DNA of 64,000 bases from Stenotrophomonas sp. ESTM1D_MKCIP4_1 (GCF_003086895.1 NZ_CP026004.1:3570731-3634730); one strand, 5' to 3'. Positions 1-10,468 are shown, numbered from the stretch's first letter. The notes: a model not told the origin generated them from the letters alone. Numbers and translations are program-made.

Positions 1-214
1 CAAACGCGATCCATTCGCCCTGGCGCAGACGGAAGCGACCTTCCTTCGCTTCCACCCAGGACGTGCCCCGCACCTGCATCCACACCGTGAAGCTGGTGCC
101 GGAGGTCTGCAGGCTGCCGAGGCGTGCGACGCCCAGGCAGGTCGGCGCGACATCATCGATGGCCTTGTCGAGGGACACGGTTTGGCCGCGATCGGCCAGA
201 GAGAGTTGACGCAT
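1..214 (-). CDS. AraC-type transcriptional regulator, N-terminal part (partial)
   Basis: Only the first 71 codons are present; the gene runs off the left edge. The ATG at 214 opens a hydrophilic, beta-rich segment (MRQLSLADRG...) that looks like the cupin-like sensing half of an AraC/XylS-family regulator. The DNA-binding half would lie outside the window, so the family call is inference. Two 17-base direct repeats 22 bases apart lie about 75 bases upstream, which fits an AraC-type operator and lends some support. A different cupin-containing protein remains possible. Confidence 0.5.
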   Translation of the reverse strand, partial: MRQLSLADRGQTVSLDKAIDDVAPTCLGVARLGSLQTSGTSFTVWMQVRGTSWVEAKEGRFRLRQGEWIAF

Positions 215-286
215 GGAGGCACCACGGATTTGCCAAGTACAGGCCACCGTTTTGCCCAATCAGGTGCTTCCGCGTCAGGAAAGTCT

Positions 287-325
287 GACGAGATCGCCAC
301 GAATTCGCGACGAGATCACCACGAA
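287..325. promoter_or_regulatory. Tandem direct repeat, candidate regulator binding site
   Basis: GACGAGATCGCCACGAA (287-303) is repeated as GACGAGATCACCACGAA (309-325), one mismatch in 17, with starts 22 bases apart, about two helical turns. It lies upstream of the leftmost gene (start 214) and downstream of the stop of the next gene (339). Direct repeats about 21 bases apart are the usual operator form of AraC-family regulators. Binding is inference. Confidence 0.45.
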
Positions 326-338
326 AAACTTACGAAGA

Positions 339-2642
339 TCAATTCTCTTTGAAAATCATGAACTTGCTGAAGGCCGGAAACAGCGGCGGCGGCGCCTTCG
401 GCAGGCGCATGACGCCGATGTCCGCGCCGTCGCTGACCGCCAGGGCCAGGTACAGCTCGTTGCCATCTGCGCTGGCGCTCAGACCGTTGCCTGCGCTGAG
501 CCGCTGCGCGTCAAGGCAGCGGTCCGGTTCGTCGTGCCCGTCACGCATGCGTACCAGCGTGGTGGCGCAGTCGTTGCGGGTGCCCAGGTAATCGATGCCG
601 CCCTGCCCTGCCACAGTCCAGGTGCGGTAGCGCCACCGGCTGGGCCGGTCCTGGCTGATCTGCTGGATGCTGGCCGGGTCCAGGGTCGGGCCGATGGACC
701 ACAGCCCACTGGCAGCCAGGCGGGTGAACACCACCCGCCCCCCACTACGATCCACACGGGCCTGCGACACGCCTTCCAGGCTGCCCAGGCGACGCCACGG
801 CTGGCTGCTGCGATCAAACAGGGTCAAGCGGGTGTGTTGGTCGGCGTCGCGTTCAAGCACCAGCAGCTGGTTGGGGCTTGCGCCATACAGCACCTGCAGG
901 GGCTGCTCGACCGGCACGGGCAGCAGTTGCAGCCGCTCGTCGCGCGGGGCGATTTCGTAGACCACGGCCTTGCCGTGTTCATCGCGGCCCACCACCAGCA
1001 CCTGGCGGCTGTCCTCGGACCAGTCGGGAGCCTGCCGGGCTTCCGGCCGCAGTCCCTCGATCGGCCGCAGCGAATCAGGCCGCCGCAGGTCGGCCCACCA
1101 CAGCGCGAAGCTGCCCGAGCGGTCGGAACTGAAGACCATCTGGTGGCCATCGGGGGCGAGCATCGGCTGCCCGTCGCGCCCACTGGACGCAAACAGGCGT
1201 TCACTGCCGCCGCTCGCGGGCATCCTGAACACGCCGAACTGGGCACGCCGATGGACGAAGGCGAGCATGTCGCCGCGCCGCGACACCGCGGGCCACTGCG
1301 CATCATCCAGGCCGGCATCACGCAGGGTACGCCGTGCCACATCCAGGTAGTAAAGGCGCGCCTCGCTGTCGACGCGGCGGCCGAACACGATGCTGCGACC
1401 ATCACCGAGCCAGGCCCAGCCACGCAGCTCAGCCGACTCATTGGTCAGCTGCTCCGGCGTGCCACCGGCAGCCGGCACGCGCCAAAGATCGCCCAGTTGC
1501 GGGTTGCGCACGAACACCAGCCAGCGGCCATCGGGCGAGTAGCGCGGCGCGTAGTCGAAGTCGTCCTCGTCCACCGCGTAGTCGAGCGCCCGCCACTGCC
1601 CGGTAGGCAGGTCAAGCACGCGGATGCCGCGATGGGCGTACCGCCCGACCATGCTGCCGAACACCAGACCGCGGCCATCGGGGGTCCAGTCGAAACTGAG
1701 CAGTTCGGTGCCATCGCAGCGGGTCGCCTGACGCAGCGCACCGCCGGTGGCGCTGGCGATCAGCACCTGGCAGCTGCCGCCGGCACCGAAGCGCGCAAAG
1801 GCGATTTCGCGCCCATCCGGTGACCAGCTGGGGAACCGGTCGTTGGCGCCTTCCGGGGGCGACAGCAGCTGGCGCGCCGGCGCATTGCCCGAGGTCTGCA
1901 CCCTGATCGCACTGCCGCCCTTGCCGTCGTCGTTGGCGCCTTCATAGGCGACCTGTGAACCATCCGGCGACAACGTGGGATAGGTCTCGAATCCGGCCGT
2001 TGCGGTGATCAGGCGATACGGGCGTTCGGGGCTGCCGATCACGCGCGTGCCATCTTCCACCGCGGCATCCACCGGCGAGCTTGGCGGCGCGGGACGACGC
2101 GCCAGCAGCACGGCCATCACCAGCAGCGCCAGCAGCATCGCCACGCCCAGTGCAAGCAGCAGGCGGCGACGCCAATAGCGCCAGCGGCGACGTGCCGGCG
2201 AAGGTGCTGCCGGTGAGGGCGGCGCCACTGATTCGTCGATCACGACGGCCGGCAACGGCGCGCTTTCCTCGGCGCTGACGGTGACGGCATCGCTGAGCAC
2301 CTGCACCGGAACCAGCAATCGATAGCCGGTCTTGGCGATGGTTTCGATGTAGGTCTGGCTGTTGTCCTGATCGTTGCTGAACGCCTTGCGCAGCTGCGTC
2401 ACGGCCTGGGTCAGCACATCGTTGGTGGGCAACGTATCGGGCCACACCTCGGCGAACAGCTCTTCGCGGGTGACCACGCGCCCGGGTTGGCGCAGCAGCA
2501 CGCGAAGCACGCCCAATGCCTTCGGCGTCAGCCGACGCGGACGACGCGCACCCACGACCTCGACCTCACGGGAGGACAACGTCACGGTGCAATCGCCGAT
2601 CCGTATGCGGTCGGCTTCAGGCGGCTGGGTTTCGCTGGTCAT
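339..2642 (-). CDS. Membrane-anchored winged-helix regulator with beta-propeller sensor domain
   Basis: A 767-residue protein. Residues 10-112 form an OmpR/CadC-type winged helix (LTPKALGVLRVLL, then TYIETIAKTGYRLL as the wing). A Pro/Ala-rich linker follows, then a basic stop and one membrane helix at about 161-181, and a periplasmic part with WD40/TolB-like repeats carrying SPDG motifs (for example TLSPDGSQVAYEG, SWSPDGREIAFA). The order cytoplasmic DNA-binding domain, single helix, outside sensor matches CadC-like one-component regulators, here with a propeller as sensor. The ligand and target genes are unknown. The ATG at 2642 has no strong ribosome binding site. The gene appears monocistronic. 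Confidence 0.85.
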   Translation of the reverse strand: MTSETQPPEADRIRIGDCTVTLSSREVEVVGARRPRRLTPKALGVLRVLLRQPGRVVTREELFAEVWPDTLPTNDVLTQAVTQLRKAFSNDQDNSQTYIETIAKTGYRLLVPVQVLSDAVTVSAEESAPLPAVVIDESVAPPSPAAPSPARRRWRYWRRRLLLALGVAMLLALLVMAVLLARRPAPPSSPVDAAVEDGTRVIGSPERPYRLITATAGFETYPTLSPDGSQVAYEGANDDGKGGSAIRVQTSGNAPARQLLSPPEGANDRFPSWSPDGREIAFARFGAGGSCQVLIASATGGALRQATRCDGTELLSFDWTPDGRGLVFGSMVGRYAHRGIRVLDLPTGQWRALDYAVDEDDFDYAPRYSPDGRWLVFVRNPQLGDLWRVPAAGGTPEQLTNESAELRGWAWLGDGRSIVFGRRVDSEARLYYLDVARRTLRDAGLDDAQWPAVSRRGDMLAFVHRRAQFGVFRMPASGGSERLFASSGRDGQPMLAPDGHQMVFSSDRSGSFALWWADLRRPDSLRPIEGLRPEARQAPDWSEDSRQVLVVGRDEHGKAVVYEIAPRDERLQLLPVPVEQPLQVLYGASPNQLLVLERDADQHTRLTLFDRSSQPWRRLGSLEGVSQARVDRSGGRVVFTRLAASGLWSIGPTLDPASIQQISQDRPSRWRYRTWTVAGQGGIDYLGTRNDCATTLVRMRDGHDEPDRCLDAQRLSAGNGLSASADGNELYLALAVSDGADIGVMRLPKAPPPLFPAFSKFMIFKEN

Positions 2643-2859
2643 CTACTGCTACAGGTCTGAAACGGGCCACGGAAACAACTGCCGATCGACACACATCTGT
2701 CCGAGGCACAGCGAGAAGCCAGATTCCGCAAAAAGCATCGGCGCATACCGCAAAAAAAACGAAGCGGGCGAATATTAGCCTATGCAGGTTACCTCGCCTA
2801 CGCGTGGTCGACATCAGGCTCTCTCTCGCCGACGCATTCACATAAGCAGCAACATCATT

Positions 2860-2877
2860 CGCGCCCGCTTGGGCGCG
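2860..2877. terminator. Terminator-like hairpin
   Basis: CGCGCCC (2860-2866) pairs with GGGCGCG (2871-2877) across a 4-base loop, and AAATTTTT follows on the plus strand. It lies just beyond the stop (2901) of the leftward ion-channel gene. The T-run is on the plus side, so it would work better for rightward transcripts, although no rightward gene ends here. The rest of 2643-2900 holds no gene. Confidence 0.5.
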
Positions 2878-2900
2878 AAATTTTTAGCTGGGGTTCATTT

Positions 2901-3572
2901 TCAGATACGCCGGATCATGGTCAATCCGACCAGCCGCGACACCACCAGCGCAACGTACATAACGCCTGAAAACTGCTCCAGCATGACCAATGCGCGAGCC
3001 TGCGGATGCAGTGGTACGACATCGCTGAGCCCTACTCCTGACAGCAAGCTGAAGCTCAGATAAAGCAGTTCCATCCACGTGCGCTGAGGGCCCGCTTCGC
3101 TGCCCTGGAAACTGCCTGGATACCACTGCTGGCACACGGCGAACGCGAATGCGAATCCCCACGCAAGCAATGTGAACGTTGCCCCAACCGCAAACAGTTC
3201 ATCGCGCGTGACTTTATGGTCCTGCAGCATGTAGGCAATCAACGCGCCGGCCGTATAGAAATACAGAAGACTTTCCAGCAGCTGCGCGGTGGTGCCCAGC
3301 GCCGGCCGCTCCAGCAGCGCGGCGGCGATGGAAAAAACGACCGACGGAATGGCAAGCACCAACGCCAGCCATGTGCCCAGCGGGCTGCGCTGCACCACCC
3401 AGAGTGCAAGCCCCAGCACCGCCATGCCGAACACGCCCAGCGCGGCGCGACCGCCCGCCGTGTCGTCCAGCGCCGGGTACAACAGCACGGCGATCAACTG
3501 CGCCCCCAGCAGCCAGGCGGAAGGATGACGGCGGGCGATGGCCAGCCAGCGGGTGGTGATGGCAACGGGCAT
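2901..3572 (-). CDS. Ion-channel family membrane protein (two-TM potassium-channel-like)
   Basis: A 223-residue membrane protein with several hydrophobic helices (about 22-38, 45-60, 67-88, 100-116, 127-147, 202-218) and a re-entrant pore-like segment near 168-188. It resembles the Ion_trans_2 family seen in small bacterial channels. The selectivity-filter position reads LSGVGLSD (177-184) where a potassium channel normally has TTVGYGD, so the Tyr and second Gly are replaced. Potassium selectivity should not be assumed. The ATG at 3572 is chosen because GGGGAAGGA sits just upstream; longer in-frame starts lack one. There is no obvious operon partner. Confidence 0.65.
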   Translation of the reverse strand: MPVAITTRWLAIARRHPSAWLLGAQLIAVLLYPALDDTAGGRAALGVFGMAVLGLALWVVQRSPLGTWLALVLAIPSVVFSIAAALLERPALGTTAQLLESLLYFYTAGALIAYMLQDHKVTRDELFAVGATFTLLAWGFAFAFAVCQQWYPGSFQGSEAGPQRTWMELLYLSFSLLSGVGLSDVVPLHPQARALVMLEQFSGVMYVALVVSRLVGLTMIRRI

Positions 3573-3632
3573 GGTGTCCTTCCCCTGGGTGATGGGCGCG
3601 AGCATAGCCGGTGCTGCATCCACGTGCGGTCG

Positions 3633-3651
3633 TGCCGGCCACTGGCCGGCA
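3633..3651. repeat. Short GCCGGCC palindrome
   Basis: TGCCGGCC (3633-3640) and GGCCGGCA (3644-3651) form an 8-base-pair hairpin with a 3-base loop, in the gap between thiC and the ion-channel gene. The same stem sequence recurs in the REP pair at 44649-44721. It could act as a transcription barrier downstream of thiC. Confidence 0.5.
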
Positions 3652-3688
3652 ACGTCATGCACGGCAGGGAGCAGGAAAGTGCCTGGTG

Positions 3689-5674
<1,986 letters not shown>

Positions 5675-5697
5675 ATTAGAGCACAGTGCGGTGATCC

Positions 5698-5792
5698 GGG
5701 GTCAGAGCCCGTTGCAGAGCAACGGGGTCCGACCCCTGCCATTCCAGAGATCCGGGGTCAGATCCCGTTGCCACGCAACGGGCTCTGACCCC
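5698..5792. repeat. Two GGGGTC...GACCCC palindromes
   Basis: Two near-identical inverted repeats, 5698-5736 and 5754-5792. Each opens with GGGGTCAGA and closes with GACCCC, with a GCCCGTTGC / GCAACGGG-type inner stem. They lie between the divergent thiC leader and the BCCT gene. Relatives occur at 7773-7813 and 20174-20284, so this is a dispersed intergenic family distinct from the GTAG-type REPs. Confidence 0.75.
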
Positions 5793-5936
5793 GTCTCGTT
5801 AACGGAACGATGACATCGCGTTCAGTAACGTGCAGAGGCACCGTGTCGTTACGTCCGGTTCCTTCTGCCGCCCGTGCGGCCCTCGCTGCAAGCTCTGGCT
5901 CGCTCCCCTCAATCCCTTGATCGGAGAAGCTCCTTC

Positions 5937-7514
5937 ATGGTGTTTCGCATTTCCATCGCGCTGGTGCTGGTACTGGTGCTGCTGGCCGGCTTCGCGCCAG
6001 GCCCCTTCAACAGCGTGGTGCAGTCGGTGCTGGCCGATGTCATCCGCAGCGTCGGCTGGCTCTATCTGCTGGTCGTGTTCCTCGCACTGACCTTCCTGAT
6101 GTACCTGGCCTTCGGCCGCTTCGGCAACCTGCGCATCGGCGGCGAAGATGCCGAGCCGGAGTTCTCGCGTGCCAGCTGGATGTCGATGCTGTTCGCAGCG
6201 GGCATGGGCATCGGCCTGGTGTTCTGGGGCGCAGCCGAACCCATCTCGCATTTCAGCAAGCCCCCTGAAGGCCTGGAGCCGCAGAGCATGGATGCCGCGC
6301 GCGCGTCGATGCGCTATGCATTCTTCCACTGGGGCCTGCACCCGTGGGCCATCTATGCACTGATCGGTCTGGCCATGGCATGGTTCCAGTTCAACCGCAA
6401 TGGCCGCGGCCTGGTCAGTGACATGCTGCAACCGATCATCGGCCGCCACCATCGCGGCTGGATCGGCAAGACGGTCAACGTCGCCGCCGTGGTGGCTACT
6501 GCCATCGGTGTGGCCACCACGCTGGGCTTCGGCACCATCCAGATCGCCGCCGGCGTCGAGCGCGTCTTCGGCCTGCAGGCAACCGTTGCGGTGCAGATGA
6601 CCATCATCGCGGTGGCGTTCGTGCTGTACATGGCCTCCACCGCCAGCGGCGTGGAACGCGGGGTGAAGTGGCTGTCCAACTTCAATCTGGCCCTGGCTGC
6701 ACTGCTGGCGGCGATCCTGCTGGTGCTGGGGCCGACGGGCTTCATCTTCGATACGTTCACGACCACGCTGGGTTCCTACCTGAACCAGCTGGTGACCATG
6801 AGCCTGCGCATGTCGCCGTTCTCGGGCAGCACGTGGGTGGCCGACTGGACGATCTTCTACTGGGCCTGGTGGATTTCCTGGGCGCCGTTCGTGGGTTCGT
6901 TCATCGCGCGCATCTCGCGTGGCCGCAGCGTTCGCGAGTTCGTGGTGGGCGTGGTGCTTGCGCCGACGCTGCTGGGCTTCTTCTGGTTCTCCGTGTTCGG
7001 CGGCACTGCATTGTGGTCGCAGATCTTCGGTCATGCCGATCTGGTGCAGGCGCTGGGCAACGGGTATGAAACGGTGCTGTTCACCTTGTTCGACAGCATG
7101 CCGCTGCCCCTGCTGCTGTCATGCGTCGCGCTGGTACTGCTGATGATTTTCTTTGTGACCTCGGCGGATTCGGCCGTGCTGGTGCTGGCCAGCATGTCCA
7201 CCGACGAGGCGGGCGATCCGCCCCTGAAGCGCAAGCTGGCGTGGGGTATCGCCGTTGCGCTGATCGCAGCGGCGTTGTTGCTGGCAGGCGGCCTGGATGC
7301 GCTGCAGGGCATGATCACGATCGCGGCACTGCCGTTCGCGCTGCTGATGGTGCTGGTGATGGTGTCGCTGTACCGGGTACTGGACCAGGAGTACACGCGG
7401 GAGCGACGGCAGGCGCAGCGCCAGCGGCACATGATCGATGCGTGGATCGCACGCGAGATGGCGGCGCAGGAAGTGACCCAGGCGGAGGCCGCACGCGCGC
7501 AGGATCAGGATTGA
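5937..7514 (+). CDS. BCCT-family (betaine/carnitine/choline) transporter
   Basis: A 525-residue inner-membrane protein with about 12 helices. The family signature is clear: WTIFYWAWWISWAPFVGSF followed by IARISRGRSVREF, preceded by MGIGLVFWGAAEP in helix 3. BCCT carriers take up quaternary ammonium compounds such as choline or glycine betaine, driven by sodium or protons, usually for osmoprotection or as carbon and nitrogen source. The substrate cannot be read from the sequence. The ATG at 5937 follows GGAGAAG at a good distance. No choline oxidation genes are adjacent. Confidence 0.9.
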   Translation: MVFRISIALVLVLVLLAGFAPGPFNSVVQSVLADVIRSVGWLYLLVVFLALTFLMYLAFGRFGNLRIGGEDAEPEFSRASWMSMLFAAGMGIGLVFWGAAEPISHFSKPPEGLEPQSMDAARASMRYAFFHWGLHPWAIYALIGLAMAWFQFNRNGRGLVSDMLQPIIGRHHRGWIGKTVNVAAVVATAIGVATTLGFGTIQIAAGVERVFGLQATVAVQMTIIAVAFVLYMASTASGVERGVKWLSNFNLALAALLAAILLVLGPTGFIFDTFTTTLGSYLNQLVTMSLRMSPFSGSTWVADWTIFYWAWWISWAPFVGSFIARISRGRSVREFVVGVVLAPTLLGFFWFSVFGGTALWSQIFGHADLVQALGNGYETVLFTLFDSMPLPLLLSCVALVLLMIFFVTSADSAVLVLASMSTDEAGDPPLKRKLAWGIAVALIAAALLLAGGLDALQGMITIAALPFALLMVLVMVSLYRVLDQEYTRERRQAQRQRHMIDAWIAREMAAQEVTQAEAARAQDQD

Positions 7515-7595
7515 GGGTGTTTTGCAGCCTGCGGCTGCACCGCTTTTTCAAGCAAGTGCAACGGTCAAATTCAAAAGCGGCTCTGGGTTGCTGCT

Positions 7596-7722
7596 GGTTG
7601 GGCGGGGCCGTGTGGGTGGGCAGGACACGCCGTAAACCCGTCCATGGGGGCTCGTAGGCGCCATCCATGGCGCCTGCGGTCCTGTCCCCCACACCGCCCC
7701 ACCCCCGACAGTTTCCCGGTGA
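7596..7722 (-). repeat. Intergenic ~125-base element, copy 1 (inverted)
   Basis: Read on the minus strand, it runs GGGAAACTGTC, a GC-rich arm, GGCGCCATGGATGGCGCC (a perfect hairpin head), GAGCCCCCATGGACGGGTT, TACGGCGTGTCC, then the complementary arm. The outer arms (GGGTGGGCAGGAC against GTCCTGTCCCCCAC) make a long cruciform. A second copy in opposite orientation sits at 7886-8009. No coding sequence is convincing inside. Confidence 0.7.
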
Positions 7723-7772
7723 CGGTTGGTTCTCCACGCCATGCGTGGATGAGGTGTATCGGAAAACGAGAA

Positions 7773-7813
7773 GGGGTCGGATCCGTTTTCCTGCGGAAAA
7801 CGGATCCGACCCC
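7773..7813. repeat. GGGGTCGGATCC palindrome
   Basis: GGGGTCGGATCCGTTTTCC pairs with GGAAAACGGATCCGACCCC around a 3-base loop, a perfect 19-base-pair stem. It lies midway between the two inverted elements and at the convergent ends of the BCCT and ggt genes, where it could serve as a two-way terminator. It has the same family ends as 5698-5792 and 20174-20284. Confidence 0.75.
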
Positions 7814-7885
7814 ATCCATAGCGCACGGCTGTGCTGTTGCTGTTGCCTTTGCTCTTGCTCTTCTTTTTTCTTTTCCTGCGGTGGC

Positions 7886-8009
7886 GGCCACGGAAACTGT
7901 CCGTGGCCGGGCGGGTGGGTTGGGCGGGGGTGTCAGCCGCATGGATGCGGCTGCCAAGCCTCCAGGGACGGATTCACGGCGTCCCCCGACCAACCCACCC
8001 GCCCGGCCC
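7886..8009 (+). repeat. Intergenic ~125-base element, copy 2
   Basis: It opens with the hairpin GGCCACGGAaactgTCCGTGGCC (7887-7909), then a GGGCGGGTGGGTTGG arm, GCCGCATGGATGCGGC, CCTCCAGGGACGGATTCA, CGGCGTC, then the complementary CCAACCCACCCGCCC arm. The layout and several words match copy 1 (7596-7722) read on the other strand. Just before it (about 7828-7876) is a low-complexity TGTTGCTGTTGCC...CTTCTTTTTTC tract. No gene is supported in 7515-8071. Confidence 0.7.
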
Positions 8010-8071
8010 AATCACATGATCCCGCGCCCACGCCCCACCGCAGAGTGGGCTGCGCCCGTTGGTCGGGAGAC

Positions 8072-9790
8072 TCAGTACCCCGCCGCCTGCCCGTCCTTGC
8101 GGCTCTCCGAAGCGCCGTAGTACACCCCGCTTTCCGGATCACGCATGATCGCCTGGTAGCCACCATACGGGCCGTCGGCAAACACGATGCGATGCCCCTT
8201 GCGCATCAGCGCACGCACCGTCTCGTACGGGAAGCCCGTTTCCAGGTTCACCTCACCGCCATCGCTCATCGCCGTCGCCTGTCCGGTAGGTTCGGTCGAC
8301 CCCTCGTGCTGGATGCGCGGCGCGTCGCCGGCTTCCTGCAGGTTCATGCCGAAGTCCACCAGGTTCATCACGATCTGCGCGTGCCCCTGCGGCTGCATCG
8401 CGCCGCCCATCACGCCGAAGCTGGCGTACGGCTTGCCATCCTTGGTGATGAAACCGGGGATGATGGTCTGGAACGGACGCTTGCCAGGCGCGTAGCCGTT
8501 GGGATGGTTCTTCTGCAGCACGAACATCTCGCCACGGTCCTGCAGGATGAAGCCCAGCCCCGGCGGCGCCATGCCGCTGCCCATGCCGCGGTAGTTGGAC
8601 TGGATCAGCGACACCATCATGCCGTCGGCGTCGGCCACGGTCATGTAGATCGTGTCGCCCTCTTCCAACTGCTTGGGCGTGCCGGGCTGCACTTCCTTCA
8701 GCGCCTTGTCCATCGAGATCAGCGCGCGGCGCTGGGCGGCGTAGTCCTTCGAGATCAGCTTCTGCACCGGTGCCGGCTGGAAGGCCATGTCGGCGTAGAA
8801 GCGCGCACGGTCGGCGAAGGCCAGCTTCTTGGCTTCGACGAACAGGTGCACGTGCTCGGGCGAGCCAAACGGAATCTTCGAGAAATCGTAGCCTTCCAGC
8901 ACGTTGAGGATCTGCAGCGCAGCGATGCCCTGGCTGTTGGGCGGCAGCTCCCACACGTCATAGCCTCGGTAGTTGCTGCTGACCGGCTCGACCCACTCGC
9001 CATGGTGGTCGGCCATGTCCTGGTAGCTCAGGTAGCCACCGTTGGCCTTGAAGTAATCGCCGATGGTGTGGGAAATGGCGCCCTTGTAGAAGGCATCGCG
9101 GCCGCCGTCGGCAATCTGCTGCAGGGTATTGGCCAGGTTCGGGTTCTTCCACATCTCGCCCTTGCGCGGGGCGTGGCCGTTGATGGTGAACTGTTCGCTG
9201 AAACCGGGGTACCTGGACAGCTTCGGTACCGAACGGTCCCAGTAGTAGGCGATCACTTCGGCCACCGGATGGCCTTCACGGGCATAGCGGATGGCCGGGG
9301 CCAGGTTGTCGGCCATCGGCTTGCGGCCAAAGCGTTCATGCAGCGCGAACCAGCCGTCGACCGCGCCGGGCACCGACACCGGCAGCGGGCCAGTGGCCGG
9401 AATGTCCTTCAGTCCGCGGCGCTGGAACTCGGCCAGGGTCAGCGACTTCGGCGAACGGCCCGACCCGTTGTAGCCGTACAGCTTCTGCGTCCTGGGATCC
9501 CAGACGATGGCGAACAGGTCGCCGCCAACACCGTTGCCGGTCGGCTCCATCAGCCCCAGCGTGGCATTGGCGGCGATGGCGGCATCCACCGCCGAGCCAC
9601 CGGCCTTCATCACATCCAGCGCGACCTGGGTGGCCAGCGGCTGCGAGGTGGCAGCCATGGCGTGCGGGGCGATCACCTCCGAGCGGGTGGCGAAGGTCTG
9701 GCCGGTGATGCGATCGGCGGCGAAGGACACGGTCGGCAGGGCGGACAGCAGGGCGGCGGCCAGCAGGGAACGGGCAATACGTCGGGACAC
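8072..9790 (-). CDS. ggt: Gamma-glutamyltransferase (Ntn hydrolase)
   Basis: A 572-residue periplasmic precursor with a signal peptide (residues 1-25, ending SFAA). It hydrolyses or transfers the gamma-glutamyl group of glutathione and related compounds after self-cleavage into two subunits. The cleavage Thr should be Thr380 in [15 protein letters not shown], where the E. coli enzyme has TTHYSVVD; the small subunit would start there. GNGVGGDLF and [10 protein letters not shown] are conserved family stretches. The start is GTG at 9790 with only a weak ribosome binding site. The gene stands alone, convergent with the BCCT transporter. Confidence 0.92.
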   Translation of the reverse strand: MSRRIARSLLAAALLSALPTVSFAADRITGQTFATRSEVIAPHAMAATSQPLATQVALDVMKAGGSAVDAAIAANATLGLMEPTGNGVGGDLFAIVWDPRTQKLYGYNGSGRSPKSLTLAEFQRRGLKDIPATGPLPVSVPGAVDGWFALHERFGRKPMADNLAPAIRYAREGHPVAEVIAYYWDRSVPKLSRYPGFSEQFTINGHAPRKGEMWKNPNLANTLQQIADGGRDAFYKGAISHTIGDYFKANGGYLSYQDMADHHGEWVEPVSSNYRGYDVWELPPNSQGIAALQILNVLEGYDFSKIPFGSPEHVHLFVEAKKLAFADRARFYADMAFQPAPVQKLISKDYAAQRRALISMDKALKEVQPGTPKQLEEGDTIYMTVADADGMMVSLIQSNYRGMGSGMAPPGLGFILQDRGEMFVLQKNHPNGYAPGKRPFQTIIPGFITKDGKPYASFGVMGGAMQPQGHAQIVMNLVDFGMNLQEAGDAPRIQHEGSTEPTGQATAMSDGGEVNLETGFPYETVRALMRKGHRIVFADGPYGGYQAIMRDPESGVYYGASESRKDGQAAGY

Positions 9791-10086
9791 GGTCGGTTTC
9801 CGATGGAAGGGTGGTCCCCGATCTTCGCCGCTGCGGCCTGCATGCGGTATCGGGCAGAGGTCATGGGCGCCTGGGCACCGCGGCGGGAGCAGCCGGGGTC
9901 GAACACAACAACCCCCTCATTCCCGCGCAAACACCCCCCTGAAAAGAGTGAATTCGGGTTCACCGAAACATTTTCAGAAGCAACCATCCTTGCGCCACAA
10001 GCGATTGCGCCGGATGCAGCGGAAACCAAAAAAAAATCGGTTGCGAGGGTTGACACTGCCGAATGGGCCATGTTTCTCTCGATCAC
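9791..10086. other. Intergenic region upstream of the ilv leader
   Basis: No gene is supported. A nested inverted repeat lies at 9939-9977: CTGAAAA (9939-9945) against TTTTCAG (9971-9977), enclosing TTCGG against CCGAA. An A-run sits at 10028-10036. TTGACA at 10050-10055 is a good -35 match, but the bases 16-18 further on are a poor -10, so the ilv promoter is only tentatively placed here, close to the leader peptide start at 10087. Confidence 0.4.
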
Positions 10087-10215
10087 ATGTTGCACCACAC
10101 CACGCCACTGCGAACCCACGTTGAAGCCGCCGACAGCGGCGCCGCCTCGCTGCGTTCGATTCTTGTGCTCGTACTTATTACCCAACCTACAGGTGCGGGA
10201 CGAGCCAGCGTGTAA
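10087..10215 (+). CDS. ilv operon leader peptide (42 residues)
   Basis: The ATG at 10087 opens a 42-codon reading frame ending TAA at 10215. Residues 25-32 are Ile-Leu-Val-Leu-Val-Leu-Ile-Thr, a run of control codons for exactly the amino acids made by the operon that follows. Codons 36-38 contain GGTGCGGG, which is both identical to the 3' arm of the terminator downstream and complementary to its 5' arm. This is the classical layout of ribosome-mediated attenuation. The peptide itself probably has no other function. Shorter internal starts (no ATG) are unlikely. Confidence 0.85.
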   Translation: MLHHTTPLRTHVEAADSGAASLRSILVLVLITQPTGAGRASV

Positions 10216-10272
10216 GCAACAGACACACCGGAACTCATCAAAAACCCGCACCCGCCCCGGTGCGGGTTTTTT
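10192..10272 (+). terminator. Attenuator: antiterminator and terminator of the ilv leader
   Basis: Terminator: AAAACCCGCACC (10241-10252) pairs with GGTGCGGGTTTT (10259-10270), loop of 6, followed by more T. Alternative: GGTGCGGG at 10192-10199 pairs perfectly with CCCGCACC at 10245-10252. A ribosome stalled at the Ile/Leu/Val codons (10159-10182) leaves 10192-10199 free, so the antiterminator forms. A ribosome reaching the stop at 10215 covers it, so the terminator forms. The stretch 10273-10468 to ilvC shows no further gene. Confidence 0.85.
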
Positions 10273-10468
10273 CATTTCAAGACCTGGTTTCAGACGCAAC
10301 CACCATGAACACCGCCAACTGCAAAACCCGGACCTGCCACACCACGACGCCTCGTGGTGGCTGTGCCCGTGCGATGCCCGGCGCCTCCCCCACCGTTTTC
10401 CCCTGACCGGCCGGTACGTCACTTCGACTGCCGGCCGTCTTTTTCTTCCCACGCAAGGAACCTCCCCC

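Noticed and set aside
10305..10406. Second short frame (33 codons) after the attenuator as another leader peptide
   Set aside because: It contains no Ile or Leu and only one Val, lies beyond the terminator and has no ribosome site; the 10087 frame explains the regulation fully.
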